Source of the DNA: Enhygromyxa salina | GTDB lineage: Bacteria; Myxococcota_A; Polyangia; Nannocystales; Nannocystaceae | Direction of reading: 5' to 3' | DNA: 64,000 nucleotides | NCBI RefSeq assembly: GCF_002994635.1 | Contig: NZ_PVNL01000031.1 | Location: 1-64,000, forward strand | In this document: in pieces, positions 15,741 through 32,255 of the stretch | How the letters are laid out: each line of letters starts with the position of its first letter | How positions within the stretch are numbered: position 1 is the first letter of the stretch | Translations under genes and position numbers: made by a program | Notes under the pieces: model-generated | Told to the model about the DNA's origin: nothing | The model's database searches: none | Seen by the model: only the letters and a program-made list of their open reading frames with translations

Positions 15741-16870
15741 TCCTCGGGACCGCGGAGCTGAGCGGGAGCGCGGAGCGGGGCGGAATCGCGGAGCTGGCCG
15801 GGATCGCGGAGCTGGGCGAGCAGCTCGGGCGCGAGGCCGCGGATGTAGACGTCGTGCTTCGCGTACGGGATCTCGATGCGGGCGGCGTTGAGCGCCTTGT
15901 AGACCCGCGCGGTCATGTCGTCGACGACCCGCTCGCGAACCTGCGGCTGCTCGATCCACACCCACAGCTCGAACTCGAGGCCCGAGGCACCGAGCTTGTG
16001 GAATTTGGTGTTGGGGGCGGGCTTGTCGAGCAGGTAGGGGGCGTCCACGGTGCACCCGAGCAAGACCGCGCGGACCTGATCGATGTCGCTGCCGTAGGCG
16101 ACCGACACGTTGATCCGCACGCGTTGACGCATATAGGCGCCGCCGGTCTCGTTGAGCAGCTGCGCGTTGCCGATGACCGCGTTGGGCACGGTGATCTCGA
16201 CGTCGTCGGGCGTCAGGATCCGGGTCGAGCGGATCCCGATGTGGGTGACCTCGCCGCGCAATTGATTGTCGAGCACGATCCAGTCTTTGACCTTGTAGGG
16301 GCCGTCGGCGAGGATGAAGATGCCCGAGAACAAGTTGGCGAGGGTGTCCTTGGCCGCGAAGCCAAACGCGACGCCCAAGATGCCGGCCGAGGCCATCCAC
16401 GCGGTCAGATCGATGTGCCAAGCCAGGCACATGAAGTACAGCGCGGTGCCGACCACCATGATCCGCATCATGATGTCGAACACCGGGAGCGTGCGGGTCT
16501 GCAGCATCGAGCGCTGGCGCTCCTTGGCCGCGAAGGCCGAGAGCAGCACGCTGCCGATCCGCGTGGACGCGACCGCCCAGATCAAGATCAGCAGGGTCTT
16601 CATCGACGACTCGAGCGGGTTGGCGAACCGCGGGGGCATCGTCAGCACGTCGAGGGCCCAGTCGATGCCCCACAGCAGCACGGTCAGAAACACCGGGCGT
16701 CGGATGACCTCGACGATCTTGTCGTCGACGTCGGTCTTGGTCTTCGCCGCGGCCTTGGCCAGGGTCGCGCTGATCGCCAGCTCGACCAGCCACGCGGCGA
16801 GGATGGAGCCGACGATGATCCCCGCGGCTTGAACCAACGGGTCGTCGATGAGCTCGAGGACAGTGTCCAT
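15737..16870 (-). CDS. MscS-family mechanosensitive channel
   Basis: A small-conductance mechanosensitive channel that releases solutes on osmotic downshock, in the inner membrane as a heptamer. 377 residues with membrane helices at about 20-40, 60-85 and 95-115, then the pore helix and MscS core: GVAFGFAAKDTLANLFSGIF, then VKDWIVLDNQLRGEVTHIGI and TPDDVEITVPNAVIGNAQL. The C-terminus has a proline/arginine-rich run with near-repeats (QLRDPGQLRDSAPLRAPAQ), from a short repeat in the DNA at about 15745-15815. The ATG at 16870 was chosen; TCAAAT lies 9 bases upstream. The converging neighbour overlaps its tail by 4 bases. Confidence 0.92.
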   Translation of the reverse strand: MDTVLELIDDPLVQAAGIIVGSILAAWLVELAISATLAKAAAKTKTDVDDKIVEVIRRPVFLTVLLWGIDWALDVLTMPPRFANPLESSMKTLLILIWAVASTRIGSVLLSAFAAKERQRSMLQTRTLPVFDIMMRIMVVGTALYFMCLAWHIDLTAWMASAGILGVAFGFAAKDTLANLFSGIFILADGPYKVKDWIVLDNQLRGEVTHIGIRSTRILTPDDVEITVPNAVIGNAQLLNETGGAYMRQRVRINVSVAYGSDIDQVRAVLLGCTVDAPYLLDKPAPNTKFHKLGASGLEFELWVWIEQPQVRERVVDDMTARVYKALNAARIEIPYAKHDVYIRGLAPELLAQLRDPGQLRDSAPLRAPAQLRGPED

Positions 16871-16879
16871 GAGCCGCCG

Positions 16880-16885
16880 ATTTGA
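16880..16885 (-). promoter_or_regulatory. -10 element of mscS-like gene
   Basis: TCAAAT on the minus strand, 9 bases before the ATG at 16870. A second candidate in this divergent gap is TACGCT with an upstream TGC at 16996-17004 (+ strand), which could serve the gene starting at 17058 with a leader of about 45 bases. Confidence 0.35.
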
Positions 16886-17057
16886 ACCGGGACCGCGCCG
16901 TGATGCAACCGCGTGCCCAGAGGTATCAGCTCGGGCCGGGCTTCTGACGGCGCTGAGGCCCGTGGGATCGGCGCCGCCTCGATGGAACAGGTGGGTGCTA
17001 CGCTCGTAGTTCACGCCGACCTTGCGCACGACAAACGCGTGCGCAGCTTCTCCCGCC

Positions 17058-18131
17058 ATGGCCCGGCCACTCCACGACCCCGACGCAGCTCTACCCGCTC
17101 ATGGGTCTCCCCGTGGCTTCCGCGGGTGGCGGGTCTGGAGCCGGCTGGCGCGGGCCCGGCTCGTCGTCGGGGTGGTGGTCCCGCTGCTCGCTCTGTTGCT
17201 CTCGTTCGCCGCGCCGAGCAACGCCTGGGCCGAGCACGGCAGGCCGATCAGCTGGTCGCTCGCGGACGCGAGCCAGCGCCTGCATGTCGGGCGCGCGGTG
17301 ATCCGCTACGAGCCCGGGTTGGATGACGCGGCGCTCGACCTCGCGGAGCAGCTGCCCGGCTGGTGGTCGGAGATCGAAGAGTCGTTTGGTCGCGATCTGG
17401 ATGACGACCTGACCATCCACCTCGTCAGTCACGCGGGCATGGTCGCCCGCGCCACGGGGATGCCCGTGTGGGTCTCCGGGGTCGCCCACCCGCCGCGCGG
17501 TGAAATAGCGATCTCGATGCACGACCCCGACGGCTCGCGCAGCGACCTCGACACCCTGCTGCGCCACGAGCTGGTTCACGTCGCGCTGTTTCGGGCCACC
17601 GCAGGCGCCGAGCTGCCGCGCTGGTTCCACGAAGGCGTCGCGGAGAGCCTGGCCAACGAGGTCAGCCTGATGCGGGCCGAGAGCCTGGCGGGGGCGGTGT
17701 TTGGCGGCGGCGTGCCGGGGCTCGATCGGATCGAAGCGGAGTTTCACGGCGACGCGCGGCAGGCCTCGGTCGCCTACGCGGCGGCCCGCGACTTCGTGAC
17801 CTGGCTGCGCTACCACGATCCCGACGAGGCCCACTTTCGCCAGCTGCTGAGCCAGCTGCACAACGGACGGGCGTTCGAGCAGTCGTTTGATGACGCCTAC
17901 GGGGTGAGCCTGGTCGAGCTCGACTCGGACTGGCGCTCGGGCCTGCTGGGGCGGTTCGTGTGGTTTCCGTTGATCGGCTCGGGCAGCTTGCCGTTCTTGC
18001 TAGTCGGGCCAGTGGTCGTGCTCGCGTGGATTCGGCGGCGCAAGCGGTTGGCTCGTGACTGGGCCCGCCTCGACGCCGAAGAGGCGGCCGAGCGGGCTGC
18101 TCGACTCGAGCGCGTCGCCGCGTTCGCGTGA
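17058..18131 (+). CDS. Membrane-anchored peptidase-MA-like metalloprotease
   Basis: 357 residues. A hydrophobic segment near residues 25-45 (LVVGVVVPLLALLLSFAAP) is a signal or anchor. The main domain resembles the gluzincin peptidase-MA family: the zinc-binding helix is LLRHELVHVALF (His170-Glu171-x2-His174), and LPRWFHEGVAESLAN near 191 supplies the third ligand region. A C-terminal membrane helix (PFLLVGPVVVLAWI) with an Arg/Lys-rich cytoplasmic end anchors it, so the protease domain should face the periplasm. The substrate is unknown. The ATG at 17058 was preferred over a TTG at 17022, which adds only low-complexity residues. It converges with the PDZ lipoprotein gene, 31 bases apart. Confidence 0.82.
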   Translation: MARPLHDPDAALPAHGSPRGFRGWRVWSRLARARLVVGVVVPLLALLLSFAAPSNAWAEHGRPISWSLADASQRLHVGRAVIRYEPGLDDAALDLAEQLPGWWSEIEESFGRDLDDDLTIHLVSHAGMVARATGMPVWVSGVAHPPRGEIAISMHDPDGSRSDLDTLLRHELVHVALFRATAGAELPRWFHEGVAESLANEVSLMRAESLAGAVFGGGVPGLDRIEAEFHGDARQASVAYAAARDFVTWLRYHDPDEAHFRQLLSQLHNGRAFEQSFDDAYGVSLVELDSDWRSGLLGRFVWFPLIGSGSLPFLLVGPVVVLAWIRRRKRLARDWARLDAEEAAERAARLERVAAFA

Positions 18132-18162
18132 CCGGCTGTCGGGAACCGTCCGCGGCTAGTTG

Positions 18163-19173
18163 TCAGTCCGAAGCGGCCTCGGGTGGGTCGGAGAACGCGT
18201 CGACCAAGGTGATCGTCAGGCGGTGGCGCTGGTCCTTGCGCACGAGCGAGATCACCAGCTCGCTGGCGTCGCGCAGCTTGGTGTAGGTCTCGAGCGCGCT
18301 GTCCAGGCTGGTCAGCGCGTGCCCGTTGATCGCGGTGACTCGATCGCCGTTCTTCAGCCCGAGCAGCCCGGGGAGGGAGCGGGATCGGATCCCGTAGAGC
18401 TTGAACCCGTCGGTTTGGCCGTCGCTGACGCTGGGGACCACCCGCATCGACCGAGCGAGTGAGCTGGGGTTGGACAACAGGTCCTCGAACGCGCTGCGCT
18501 CGAGCTCGCAGCGACCCAGGTCGCTGTCACTCTCGTCACGGCTGGCGGCGCAGCGCAGGCTCTGGCTGAGCTCCAGCTCGGGTTCGGGTTCGGAGTCGTC
18601 GTCGGTATGTCGCTCGAGGACCACCTCACGGCGCTCGGCGAGTCGCTCTGCTCGATCACGGGTCGTCGAGCTCGCGCTCTTCCAGGCCGCGCCCGGGCGG
18701 ATCTGGAGTCGCAGCACGTGGGTCTGATCACCGCGCAGATAGGTGATCGCCACGTCCGTGGGTCGGGCCGCCCACTGGCTGCGCAGCTCGTGCTCACGCG
18801 CGATGATCGGCGCGCCGTCGACGAGGGTCAGCACGTCGCCCTCACGCAGGCCGAGCAACCACAGCGGCTCGCGCTCGCTCACCCCCGACAGCCTGTAGCC
18901 CTGACTCTGGACCAGCTGCAGGCTCGCGGGTCCGGTCCCGCGGATCAGCGGCTCGAACGCGAGCCGGACCAAGATCGCGTCGGCGGTGACGCGCTCGCCC
19001 TCGACCTCGACCGACTCCCCGAGCAGCTCGGCGAGCAACGCCGAGTCGACCGGCGCGGCGGTTGGGGTGGTGACCTCGTCGGTGACGGGTGGCGGCTTGG
19101 TGTCGCTGCAGCTCAGGCTCGCGCTCAGCAGCGCCGCGGTGAGGCAGATCGTCCGGCGGGTCGGCGTCAGCAT
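18163..19173 (-). CDS. Lipoprotein with two PDZ-like domains, GspC-like C-terminus
   Basis: 336 residues with a lipoprotein signal (LLSASLSCSD). A first PDZ-like domain is at about residues 85-160 (YRLSGVSEREPLWLLGLREGD), a charged linker with two Cys-containing segments follows, and a second PDZ is at about 240-325. The second one (KLYGIRSRSLPGLLGLKNGD, then AINGHALTSLDSALETY) resembles the PDZ domain of GspC, the inner-membrane protein of type II secretion that contacts the secretin. A true GspC has an N-terminal membrane helix rather than a lipobox, and no other gsp gene is present here, so I call it GspC-like only. The ATG at 19173 is preceded by TAGACT at 7 bases. The promoter region is shared divergently with the PilZ gene at 19270. 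Confidence 0.75.
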   Translation of the reverse strand: MLTPTRRTICLTAALLSASLSCSDTKPPPVTDEVTTPTAAPVDSALLAELLGESVEVEGERVTADAILVRLAFEPLIRGTGPASLQLVQSQGYRLSGVSEREPLWLLGLREGDVLTLVDGAPIIAREHELRSQWAARPTDVAITYLRGDQTHVLRLQIRPGAAWKSASSTTRDRAERLAERREVVLERHTDDDSEPEPELELSQSLRCAASRDESDSDLGRCELERSAFEDLLSNPSSLARSMRVVPSVSDGQTDGFKLYGIRSRSLPGLLGLKNGDRVTAINGHALTSLDSALETYTKLRDASELVISLVRKDQRHRLTITLVDAFSDPPEAASD

Positions 19174-19180
19174 CTACGAC

Positions 19181-19186
19181 AGTCTA
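19181..19186 (-). promoter_or_regulatory. -10 element of PDZ lipoprotein gene
   Basis: TAGACT on the minus strand, 7 bases before the ATG at 19173; no Shine-Dalgarno. Confidence 0.45.
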
Positions 19187-19231
19187 CTGTGCGGTGTGCT
19201 CACGATGCGAGTCGCAGATTCCGCAGGGTTT

Positions 19232-19260
19232 TTGCTGGACCGGTTCGGCTCCGCTAGCTT
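19232..19260 (+). promoter_or_regulatory. Promoter of PilZ gene 19270
   Basis: TTGCTG (19232-19237), 17 bases, TAGCTT (19255-19260), then 9 bases to the ATG at 19270. Good sigma-70 spacing, leaderless geometry. Confidence 0.5.
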
Positions 19261-19269
19261 GGTCTGGCG

Positions 19270-19665
19270 ATGCACCCCGCGTTTGATCGTACTCGTCGAG
19301 ACAGCCGCCACATGATCGGCAGCTTCGTCGCTCCTGCCACTCAAGAGGGCGCGAATGAGGGCTTCATGGTCGTCGAGCTGTCGCGCGAGGGGATGTCGGT
19401 GCTGCGCGTGGCCCCCAAGCCTGGGGCGCCCGAGTCGGCCCAGCGTGGGCTGGATCAGCGGTTTAGCTGGCTGGCGGTGCCGCTGCCCGAGCGTGGCGCT
19501 CAGGTCTGCGCGCTGACGCAGGTCGTGCACCGCAAGCGGTTCGGACCGCTCGAGATGATCGGCCTGCGCTTCGAGCAGATGTCGACCAGCGACCGGACCC
19601 TGCTCGACGCGTACCTCGACGAGCGCGACCACCTGAGCTTCGGCGCTCGCAAGCTGCGGCATTGA
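19270..19665 (+). CDS. PilZ-like domain protein (degenerate c-di-GMP motif)
   Basis: 131 residues. It begins with RTRRDSRHMIG, which contains an RxxxR motif, followed by VVELSREGMSVLR, where the second motif reads ELSREG with Glu in place of Asp/Asn. The rest fits a PilZ barrel and ends in the typical helix (MIGLRFEQMSTSDRTLLDAYL). It may bind c-di-GMP weakly or have another ligand. Unlike the PilZ protein at 14569, it has a longer insertion in the middle (PKPGAPESAQRGLDQRFSW). It stands alone between a divergent PDZ gene and a 204-base regulatory-looking gap. Confidence 0.7.
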   Translation: MHPAFDRTRRDSRHMIGSFVAPATQEGANEGFMVVELSREGMSVLRVAPKPGAPESAQRGLDQRFSWLAVPLPERGAQVCALTQVVHRKRFGPLEMIGLRFEQMSTSDRTLLDAYLDERDHLSFGARKLRH

Positions 19666-19733
19666 TTCGCACCGCGAACAAGTCCGAAGTAAAGACCCGG
19701 CGGGGCATGCTTTCACGTTCCAGAGTGGTTCGC

Positions 19734-19782
19734 TACTGTCCGATCGTACTGTCTCACTACCGTCCGATTAACCGTCCGCTAA
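19734..19782 (+). repeat. Cluster of short direct repeats (TACyGTCCGaT) before the NTE-like gene
   Basis: Imperfect copies at 19734 (TACTGTCCGAT), 19747 (TACTGTC), 19758 (TACCGTCCGAT) and 19770 (AACCGTCCGCT), spaced 11-13 bases apart, roughly one helical turn. An inverted GACAGT lies at 19793. The stretch is less GC-rich than its surroundings. This looks like a multi-site binding region for a regulator of the gene at 19870. Confidence 0.5.
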
Positions 19783-19801
19783 ACGTCGTACCGACAGTCG
19801 C

Positions 19802-19820
19802 CGTGAATCACGAATTCACG
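19802..19820. promoter_or_regulatory. Perfect 7-bp inverted repeat, candidate operator
   Basis: CGTGAAT, 5 bases, ATTCACG. It is centred about 44 bases before the -10 element (19855-19860) of the NTE-like gene, a typical activator position. The binding protein is unknown. Confidence 0.5.
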
Positions 19821-19854
19821 CCTGTGAGCTATGGCCGCGCGTGTGTGGGAGTTC

Positions 19855-19860
19855 TACTAT
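19855..19860 (+). promoter_or_regulatory. -10 element of NTE-like gene
   Basis: TACTAT, 9 bases before the ATG at 19870, with no Shine-Dalgarno. No good -35 is seen, consistent with dependence on the repeats upstream. Confidence 0.45.
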
Positions 19861-19869
19861 TGAGCTCCA

Positions 19870-22155
19870 ATGACGGATGGCATCCCCGAAGACTGGTTGC
19901 GAGCGTTGCAGGCGACCGGCCTGGCGCTAGACGCTGACCCGACCGAGCTCGCGCTGCTGGCCAGCGAATTTCGCGAGGTTCAGCTGGCGCCGGGTGAGCT
20001 GCTCGTCAAGCAGGGCGACGCGGGTGGCAGCCTGTTCGTGATCGTCGAGGGGACCCAGCGCGTCACCGTTCGCGAAGACGACGGTGACCTGGTCGAGGTC
20101 CCCTCGCTCGGCCCTGGCAGCCTGGTCGGGCAGGTCTCGTTGGTGCTCGGGGGCGAGCGCACGGCCACGGTCGAGGCCCAGACGCCCACCCGCGCGCTCG
20201 AGCTCGATCGTCCGGCCTGCATCGCGCTGGTCGAGCGCCATCCTCACCTCATGAAGCCGCTCACGCAGACCCTGCGCGAGTTCATGCGGCGCGGGCGGAT
20301 CGTCGGGATGCTCAAGGACATCTTTGGTGAGTTCGACGCCGCCGGGCTCAGCGAGCTCGAGGACAGCCTCGAGTGGGTTCACCTCGAGAGCGGTCAGGTG
20401 CTGTTCAACAAGGGCGACGAGGCCGACGGGGCCTACATCGTCGTGGTCGGCAACGTGCGGGTGATCGCCCCGACGGCCGACGGCGGCGAGCGTGTGCTCG
20501 ACGACGTGGGGCCGGCCGAGTGGATCGGCGAGATGGCCCTGCTGGCCGGGGGCCCGCGCACCGCAACGGTCTACGCGCTGCGCGACACCGAGCTGGTCTA
20601 CCTCGCGCGCGACGCCTTCACACGCCTGGCGGTCACCGATCCCGAGGCGATGTTCTACATCGCGCGGCTGCTGGCTGCGCGGCTGCAGGGCATGCTCGAG
20701 CCCCGCGGGCAGTCGGTCGCCAAGAGCCGCGCCTTCGCGATTGTGCCGATCGGTCCGACTGTCGACATCGCTGGGTTTGTCGCGCAGTTCGAAGCTGGGC
20801 TGGCGCGCCACGGCTCGGTCCGGCGCCTCACCGCCGACGTCGTCGACGCCCAGTTCGGCACCGAGGGCGCCACCAACCGGGGGGCTGGGGGGCTGTCTCA
20901 CAAGGCCCACGATCACCCGGCGCAGCTGCTGCTCGGGCCGTGGCTGACCCAGCAAGAGGACCTTCACGATCACCTGATCTACCAGTGCGACGCCTCGTGG
21001 AGCGGCTGGAGCGAGCGGGCGATCCGTCATGCGAGTCACATCGTGCTGGTCGCCGACGCCCGCGAGCACGAGGCCCTCGGAGCCAACGAGCGCGCGGTGG
21101 TCGAGCAGTTCGCGGGCGGGCGCTCGCCCCAGGTCAGCCTGGTGCTGCTGCAACAGCGCGGACGCACGACCTTCCCCGGGACCAAGCGCTGGCTCGAGGG
21201 CCGCGCGCACGTCGATCAGCACTATCACGTTCGTCGGGGTGAGCGCGGCGACGTCGAGCGCCTGGTTCGGCACCTGACCGGTCGGGCGATCTCGCTGGTG
21301 TTCGGCGGTGGTGGCTCGCGCGGCTACGCCCACGTCGGTGTGCTGCGGGTGTTCGAAGAGCTCGGGATCCCGGTCGACGCGGCCTGCGGGGCCAGCATTG
21401 GCGCGATCGTGGGCGGCTCGTTGGCGATCGGCCTGCGGTCTGCGGAGCTGCTGCGGGTGCTGCGGCCGGTGTTCGACAACCTCATTGATCCAACCTTGCC
21501 GCTGGTCTCGCTCGCGGCGGGCAAGAACGCGGTCCGCGGGACCGCGGGGGTGGTCGGCGACCTCGACATCGAAGACTTGCTGATCCCGTACTTTGCGATC
21601 TCGACCAACCTGACGCGCAGCGCCGAGGTCGTGCACCGTCGCGGTCCGCTCGCGTTCGCGGCCCGGGCCAGCGGCTCGCTGCCGGGGGTGTTCCCGCCCG
21701 TGCCGTGGACCAACGGCGATCTGCTGGTCGACGGCGGCGTGATCAACAATTTGCCGATCGATCGCATGGCCGATCTCCACGGCGGGGCGGTGGTCGCGGT
21801 CGACGTGATGCCCGACGTCGACCTCGTCGTTGGCGAGCAGCTGCCCATGAGCTTGTCGGGCTGGGAGGTCGCGCGGCGGCTGATCAGCCCGCGGCAAGAG
21901 TCGCTGCAGGTCCCAAATATCATCAGCATCTTGATGCGCAGCGCCAACGCGGCCAGCCACTCGATCCACCGGGCCCAGGCGTTCGCGGCCCGGGCCTCGC
22001 TGCTGCTCAAGCCCGAGGTCGCGCACTGGAACATGCTCGACTTCAAGGCTGCGCCCGTGATCGCAGATCAAGGCTACGACGGGACCAAGGCCGACATTGT
22101 CCGCTGGTGGGAGCAACACCGCGACGGTCTGCTCGGCCGCGATCCTGCCAATTGA
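19870..22155 (+). CDS. Patatin-like phospholipase with two cNMP-binding domains (NTE type)
   Basis: 761 residues. Two cyclic-nucleotide-binding beta-roll domains are at about 15-130 (GELLVKQGDAGGSLFVIVEG) and 165-290 (GQVLFNKGDEADGAYIVVVG), then a linker domain, then a patatin phospholipase at about 475-650. The catalytic parts are intact: oxyanion hole GGGGSRG (from 479), nucleophile GASIG (Ser509) and the dyad Asp in DGG (621). This is the arrangement of eukaryotic neuropathy target esterase and its bacterial relatives, which deacylate phospholipids and lysophospholipids. The cNMP domains may bind c-AMP or c-di-GMP, or may have lost binding. It lies 30 bases before the radical SAM gene on the same strand, so it may belong to the same transcript as the PKS region. 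Confidence 0.9.
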   Translation: MTDGIPEDWLRALQATGLALDADPTELALLASEFREVQLAPGELLVKQGDAGGSLFVIVEGTQRVTVREDDGDLVEVPSLGPGSLVGQVSLVLGGERTATVEAQTPTRALELDRPACIALVERHPHLMKPLTQTLREFMRRGRIVGMLKDIFGEFDAAGLSELEDSLEWVHLESGQVLFNKGDEADGAYIVVVGNVRVIAPTADGGERVLDDVGPAEWIGEMALLAGGPRTATVYALRDTELVYLARDAFTRLAVTDPEAMFYIARLLAARLQGMLEPRGQSVAKSRAFAIVPIGPTVDIAGFVAQFEAGLARHGSVRRLTADVVDAQFGTEGATNRGAGGLSHKAHDHPAQLLLGPWLTQQEDLHDHLIYQCDASWSGWSERAIRHASHIVLVADAREHEALGANERAVVEQFAGGRSPQVSLVLLQQRGRTTFPGTKRWLEGRAHVDQHYHVRRGERGDVERLVRHLTGRAISLVFGGGGSRGYAHVGVLRVFEELGIPVDAACGASIGAIVGGSLAIGLRSAELLRVLRPVFDNLIDPTLPLVSLAAGKNAVRGTAGVVGDLDIEDLLIPYFAISTNLTRSAEVVHRRGPLAFAARASGSLPGVFPPVPWTNGDLLVDGGVINNLPIDRMADLHGGAVVAVDVMPDVDLVVGEQLPMSLSGWEVARRLISPRQESLQVPNIISILMRSANAASHSIHRAQAFAARASLLLKPEVAHWNMLDFKAAPVIADQGYDGTKADIVRWWEQHRDGLLGRDPAN

Positions 22156-22185
22156 GCGAGCTTCTCTTTTTCCCATGACACGCCC

Positions 22186-23343
22186 ATGCACGATCAACTC
22201 GCTACTTATCTGAAGGATCCGCTATCGCGCCGACTGTGGGACGACCTTCAGCGCGCCGGCCCGCTGCGGGCGATCCTCGTCGACATCACGCACGTCTGCA
22301 ATCTGCGCTGCAAGGGCTGCTACTTCTTTGAAGACAACATGGACCGGTTCGCGTCGCCGAACGACGAGGCGGTGTTCGACGCGTGGCTCGAGGGCGAGAA
22401 GGCGCGCGGGACCAACTTCGTGACCGTCGTCGGCGGTGAGCCAAGCCTGCAGCTCGCCCGGCTCAAGAAGATCCACGACAATTTTTGGATGACCGCCGTG
22501 ACCAACGGCATTCGGCGGATCCCACATGAGGGGTTCGAGACCATGCCGATCGGTCTGTCGGTGTGGGGCGATCACGAGACCGACACCTACCTGCGGGGTG
22601 GGGGCAAGATCCGGGTATTCGAGAAGGCCATGCGTAACTATCGCGATGATCCCCGCGCGATCTGGTACTACACGACCACGCCCGACAACGCGGCCGAGAT
22701 CCCGCGCGTCGTCGAGCAGTGCGTCGAAAATGGCAACTTCGTGACCTTCAATTTTTACGGGGACATCTCCGGGCTCGGTGGGAACTACGATCACGACCGT
22801 GGCTTCGAGCAGGTCCGGCGCAACATCGACAAGATGATCAGCCGCTACCCCGAGCGGATCTTGATGTCGTCCCATATCGCCGAGGTCGTCTCGACCGGGC
22901 GCCTGTTCGACCAGCGCTGGGGCTACGACGTGTGCTGCTCGATCACCCCCGACAACCCGATCAACGCCGAGCGGATCGAGAACGGAAACCCCTACAATAC
23001 CCACTTTCGCGCGTACAACCCGGATCTCGCCACGACCCGGCGCTGCTGCGTGGGCGACGATCGGGACTGCGGCAATTGCTTCGATGTCTACGCGCACATC
23101 TCGTGGATCATGATGAACCTGCAGCGGCACCTGGGCTCGCGCGAGGACTTCAGCAACTGGCTCACGACGATGTACATGTTCTATCTGGGCAATCGCGTCG
23201 TCGACTTTGACGAGGGCGTGGCGCTGCTCCCGGAGATCCACGCGCGCGCGGGCCACCTGCGCGATCGCGTGGGGGCTGGACTGGTGGCGGGGGCGCGGGC
23301 GAGCGCGGCGAGCTTGCAGCACCTCGTCGAGGACGTGCTCTGA
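22186..23343 (+). CDS. Radical SAM enzyme of unknown reaction, PKS-linked
   Basis: 385 residues. The [4Fe-4S]/SAM motif is CNLRCKGC (Cys38, Cys42, Cys45) in a TIM-barrel-like domain; GGEPSL is the usual SAM-binding GGE block. The C-terminal part has more cysteines: a CC pair near residue 255 and RRCCVGDDRDCGNC near 285-300, which may hold an auxiliary cluster. The reaction could be peptide or small-molecule modification, methylation-independent C-C chemistry, or activation of another protein; I do not assign it. No small precursor peptide is seen nearby, which argues against a RiPP pathway. Only 9 bases separate it from the PKS start, so they are very likely co-expressed. Confidence 0.85.
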   Translation: MHDQLATYLKDPLSRRLWDDLQRAGPLRAILVDITHVCNLRCKGCYFFEDNMDRFASPNDEAVFDAWLEGEKARGTNFVTVVGGEPSLQLARLKKIHDNFWMTAVTNGIRRIPHEGFETMPIGLSVWGDHETDTYLRGGGKIRVFEKAMRNYRDDPRAIWYYTTTPDNAAEIPRVVEQCVENGNFVTFNFYGDISGLGGNYDHDRGFEQVRRNIDKMISRYPERILMSSHIAEVVSTGRLFDQRWGYDVCCSITPDNPINAERIENGNPYNTHFRAYNPDLATTRRCCVGDDRDCGNCFDVYAHISWIMMNLQRHLGSREDFSNWLTTMYMFYLGNRVVDFDEGVALLPEIHARAGHLRDRVGAGLVAGARASAASLQHLVEDVL

Positions 23344-23352
23344 GGCAAGGTG

Positions 23353-31512
<8,160 letters not shown>

Positions 31513-31518
31513 CCGGCC

Positions 31519-32247
31519 ATGGACCACGCCGACATCCACGCAATCCGCTGGCGCGAGGGCCTGGACATCCTGCGCTTCTTGTACCGCAACCCCGGGCGGA
31601 CCGATCAGATCACGCGGGTCATCGAAGCCTGGCAGGGACGCTCGCTGCCCCGCACGCTCGCGCGCATGCGTGGGCGCGCCAAGGCCCGGGCGCTGCTGCA
31701 GCGCAAGCCTTCGTTGGGTGACGCGCTGGCCGACTGGGAGCGGCTCGAGAGCCTGCCAGCGGGTACCCTTGGCCAGGCGTATCTCACCAGCTGCGAGTCG
31801 CTCGGCACAACCCGTCGCGGCATGGGTGTCTACGTCGAGACGGGGACCTCGGCGGCGCGCACGGCCGCGCTCGAGCCCGACGAGCGGTTCTTGCAGGACA
31901 CCTTGTTCTTCAGCCACGACCTCTATCACCTGGTCACTGGCTACAAGACCGATCTGCTCGGCGAGGTGTGCCTGCTCGCGTTCACGGCCGCCCAGACTCG
32001 CAACACGGGCGTGCTCGCGATGGCCGGGCTCGGTGCCTACTCGATCCGACTGCCGCGCCTGGCGGGCCAGCGCATGATGCTGGACGCGACCGCGCTGGCG
32101 CTGCGGGCCGAGTGGCTGGTCGAGCAAGACTGGGTCGAGCTGCTCGACCACCCGCTCGAGCAGATCCAGCGCGAGCTCGGCCTGTGGCCGCCGCCCGAGT
32201 ACACGCCCGTGTGGGTCGGCAAGTCAGGGCGGGGGAGGCGAGCGTGA
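31519..32247 (+). CDS. Coq4-like protein
   Basis: 242 residues. It carries the Coq4 zinc signature HDLYHLVTGYKTDLLGE (HDxxHxxxGxxTDxxGE) near residue 134. Eukaryotic Coq4 works in ubiquinone synthesis, organising the enzyme complex and, by recent work, taking part in decarboxylation and hydroxylation of the ring at C1. Here the gene begins 6 bases after the PKS stop, with no other quinone gene in the window. A role on a PKS- or lipid-derived substrate, such as binding a hydrophobic chain, is inference; a separate quinone role cannot be excluded. The end is 8 bases from the converging acyltransferase gene. Confidence 0.82.
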   Translation: MDHADIHAIRWREGLDILRFLYRNPGRTDQITRVIEAWQGRSLPRTLARMRGRAKARALLQRKPSLGDALADWERLESLPAGTLGQAYLTSCESLGTTRRGMGVYVETGTSAARTAALEPDERFLQDTLFFSHDLYHLVTGYKTDLLGEVCLLAFTAAQTRNTGVLAMAGLGAYSIRLPRLAGQRMMLDATALALRAEWLVEQDWVELLDHPLEQIQRELGLWPPPEYTPVWVGKSGRGRRA

Positions 32248-32255
32248 GCCCGGCG

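Noticed and set aside
18163..19173. Calling the two-PDZ lipoprotein a true GspC of a type II secretion system
   Set aside because: It has a lipobox instead of a membrane helix and no other gsp gene is nearby; only the second PDZ looks GspC-like.
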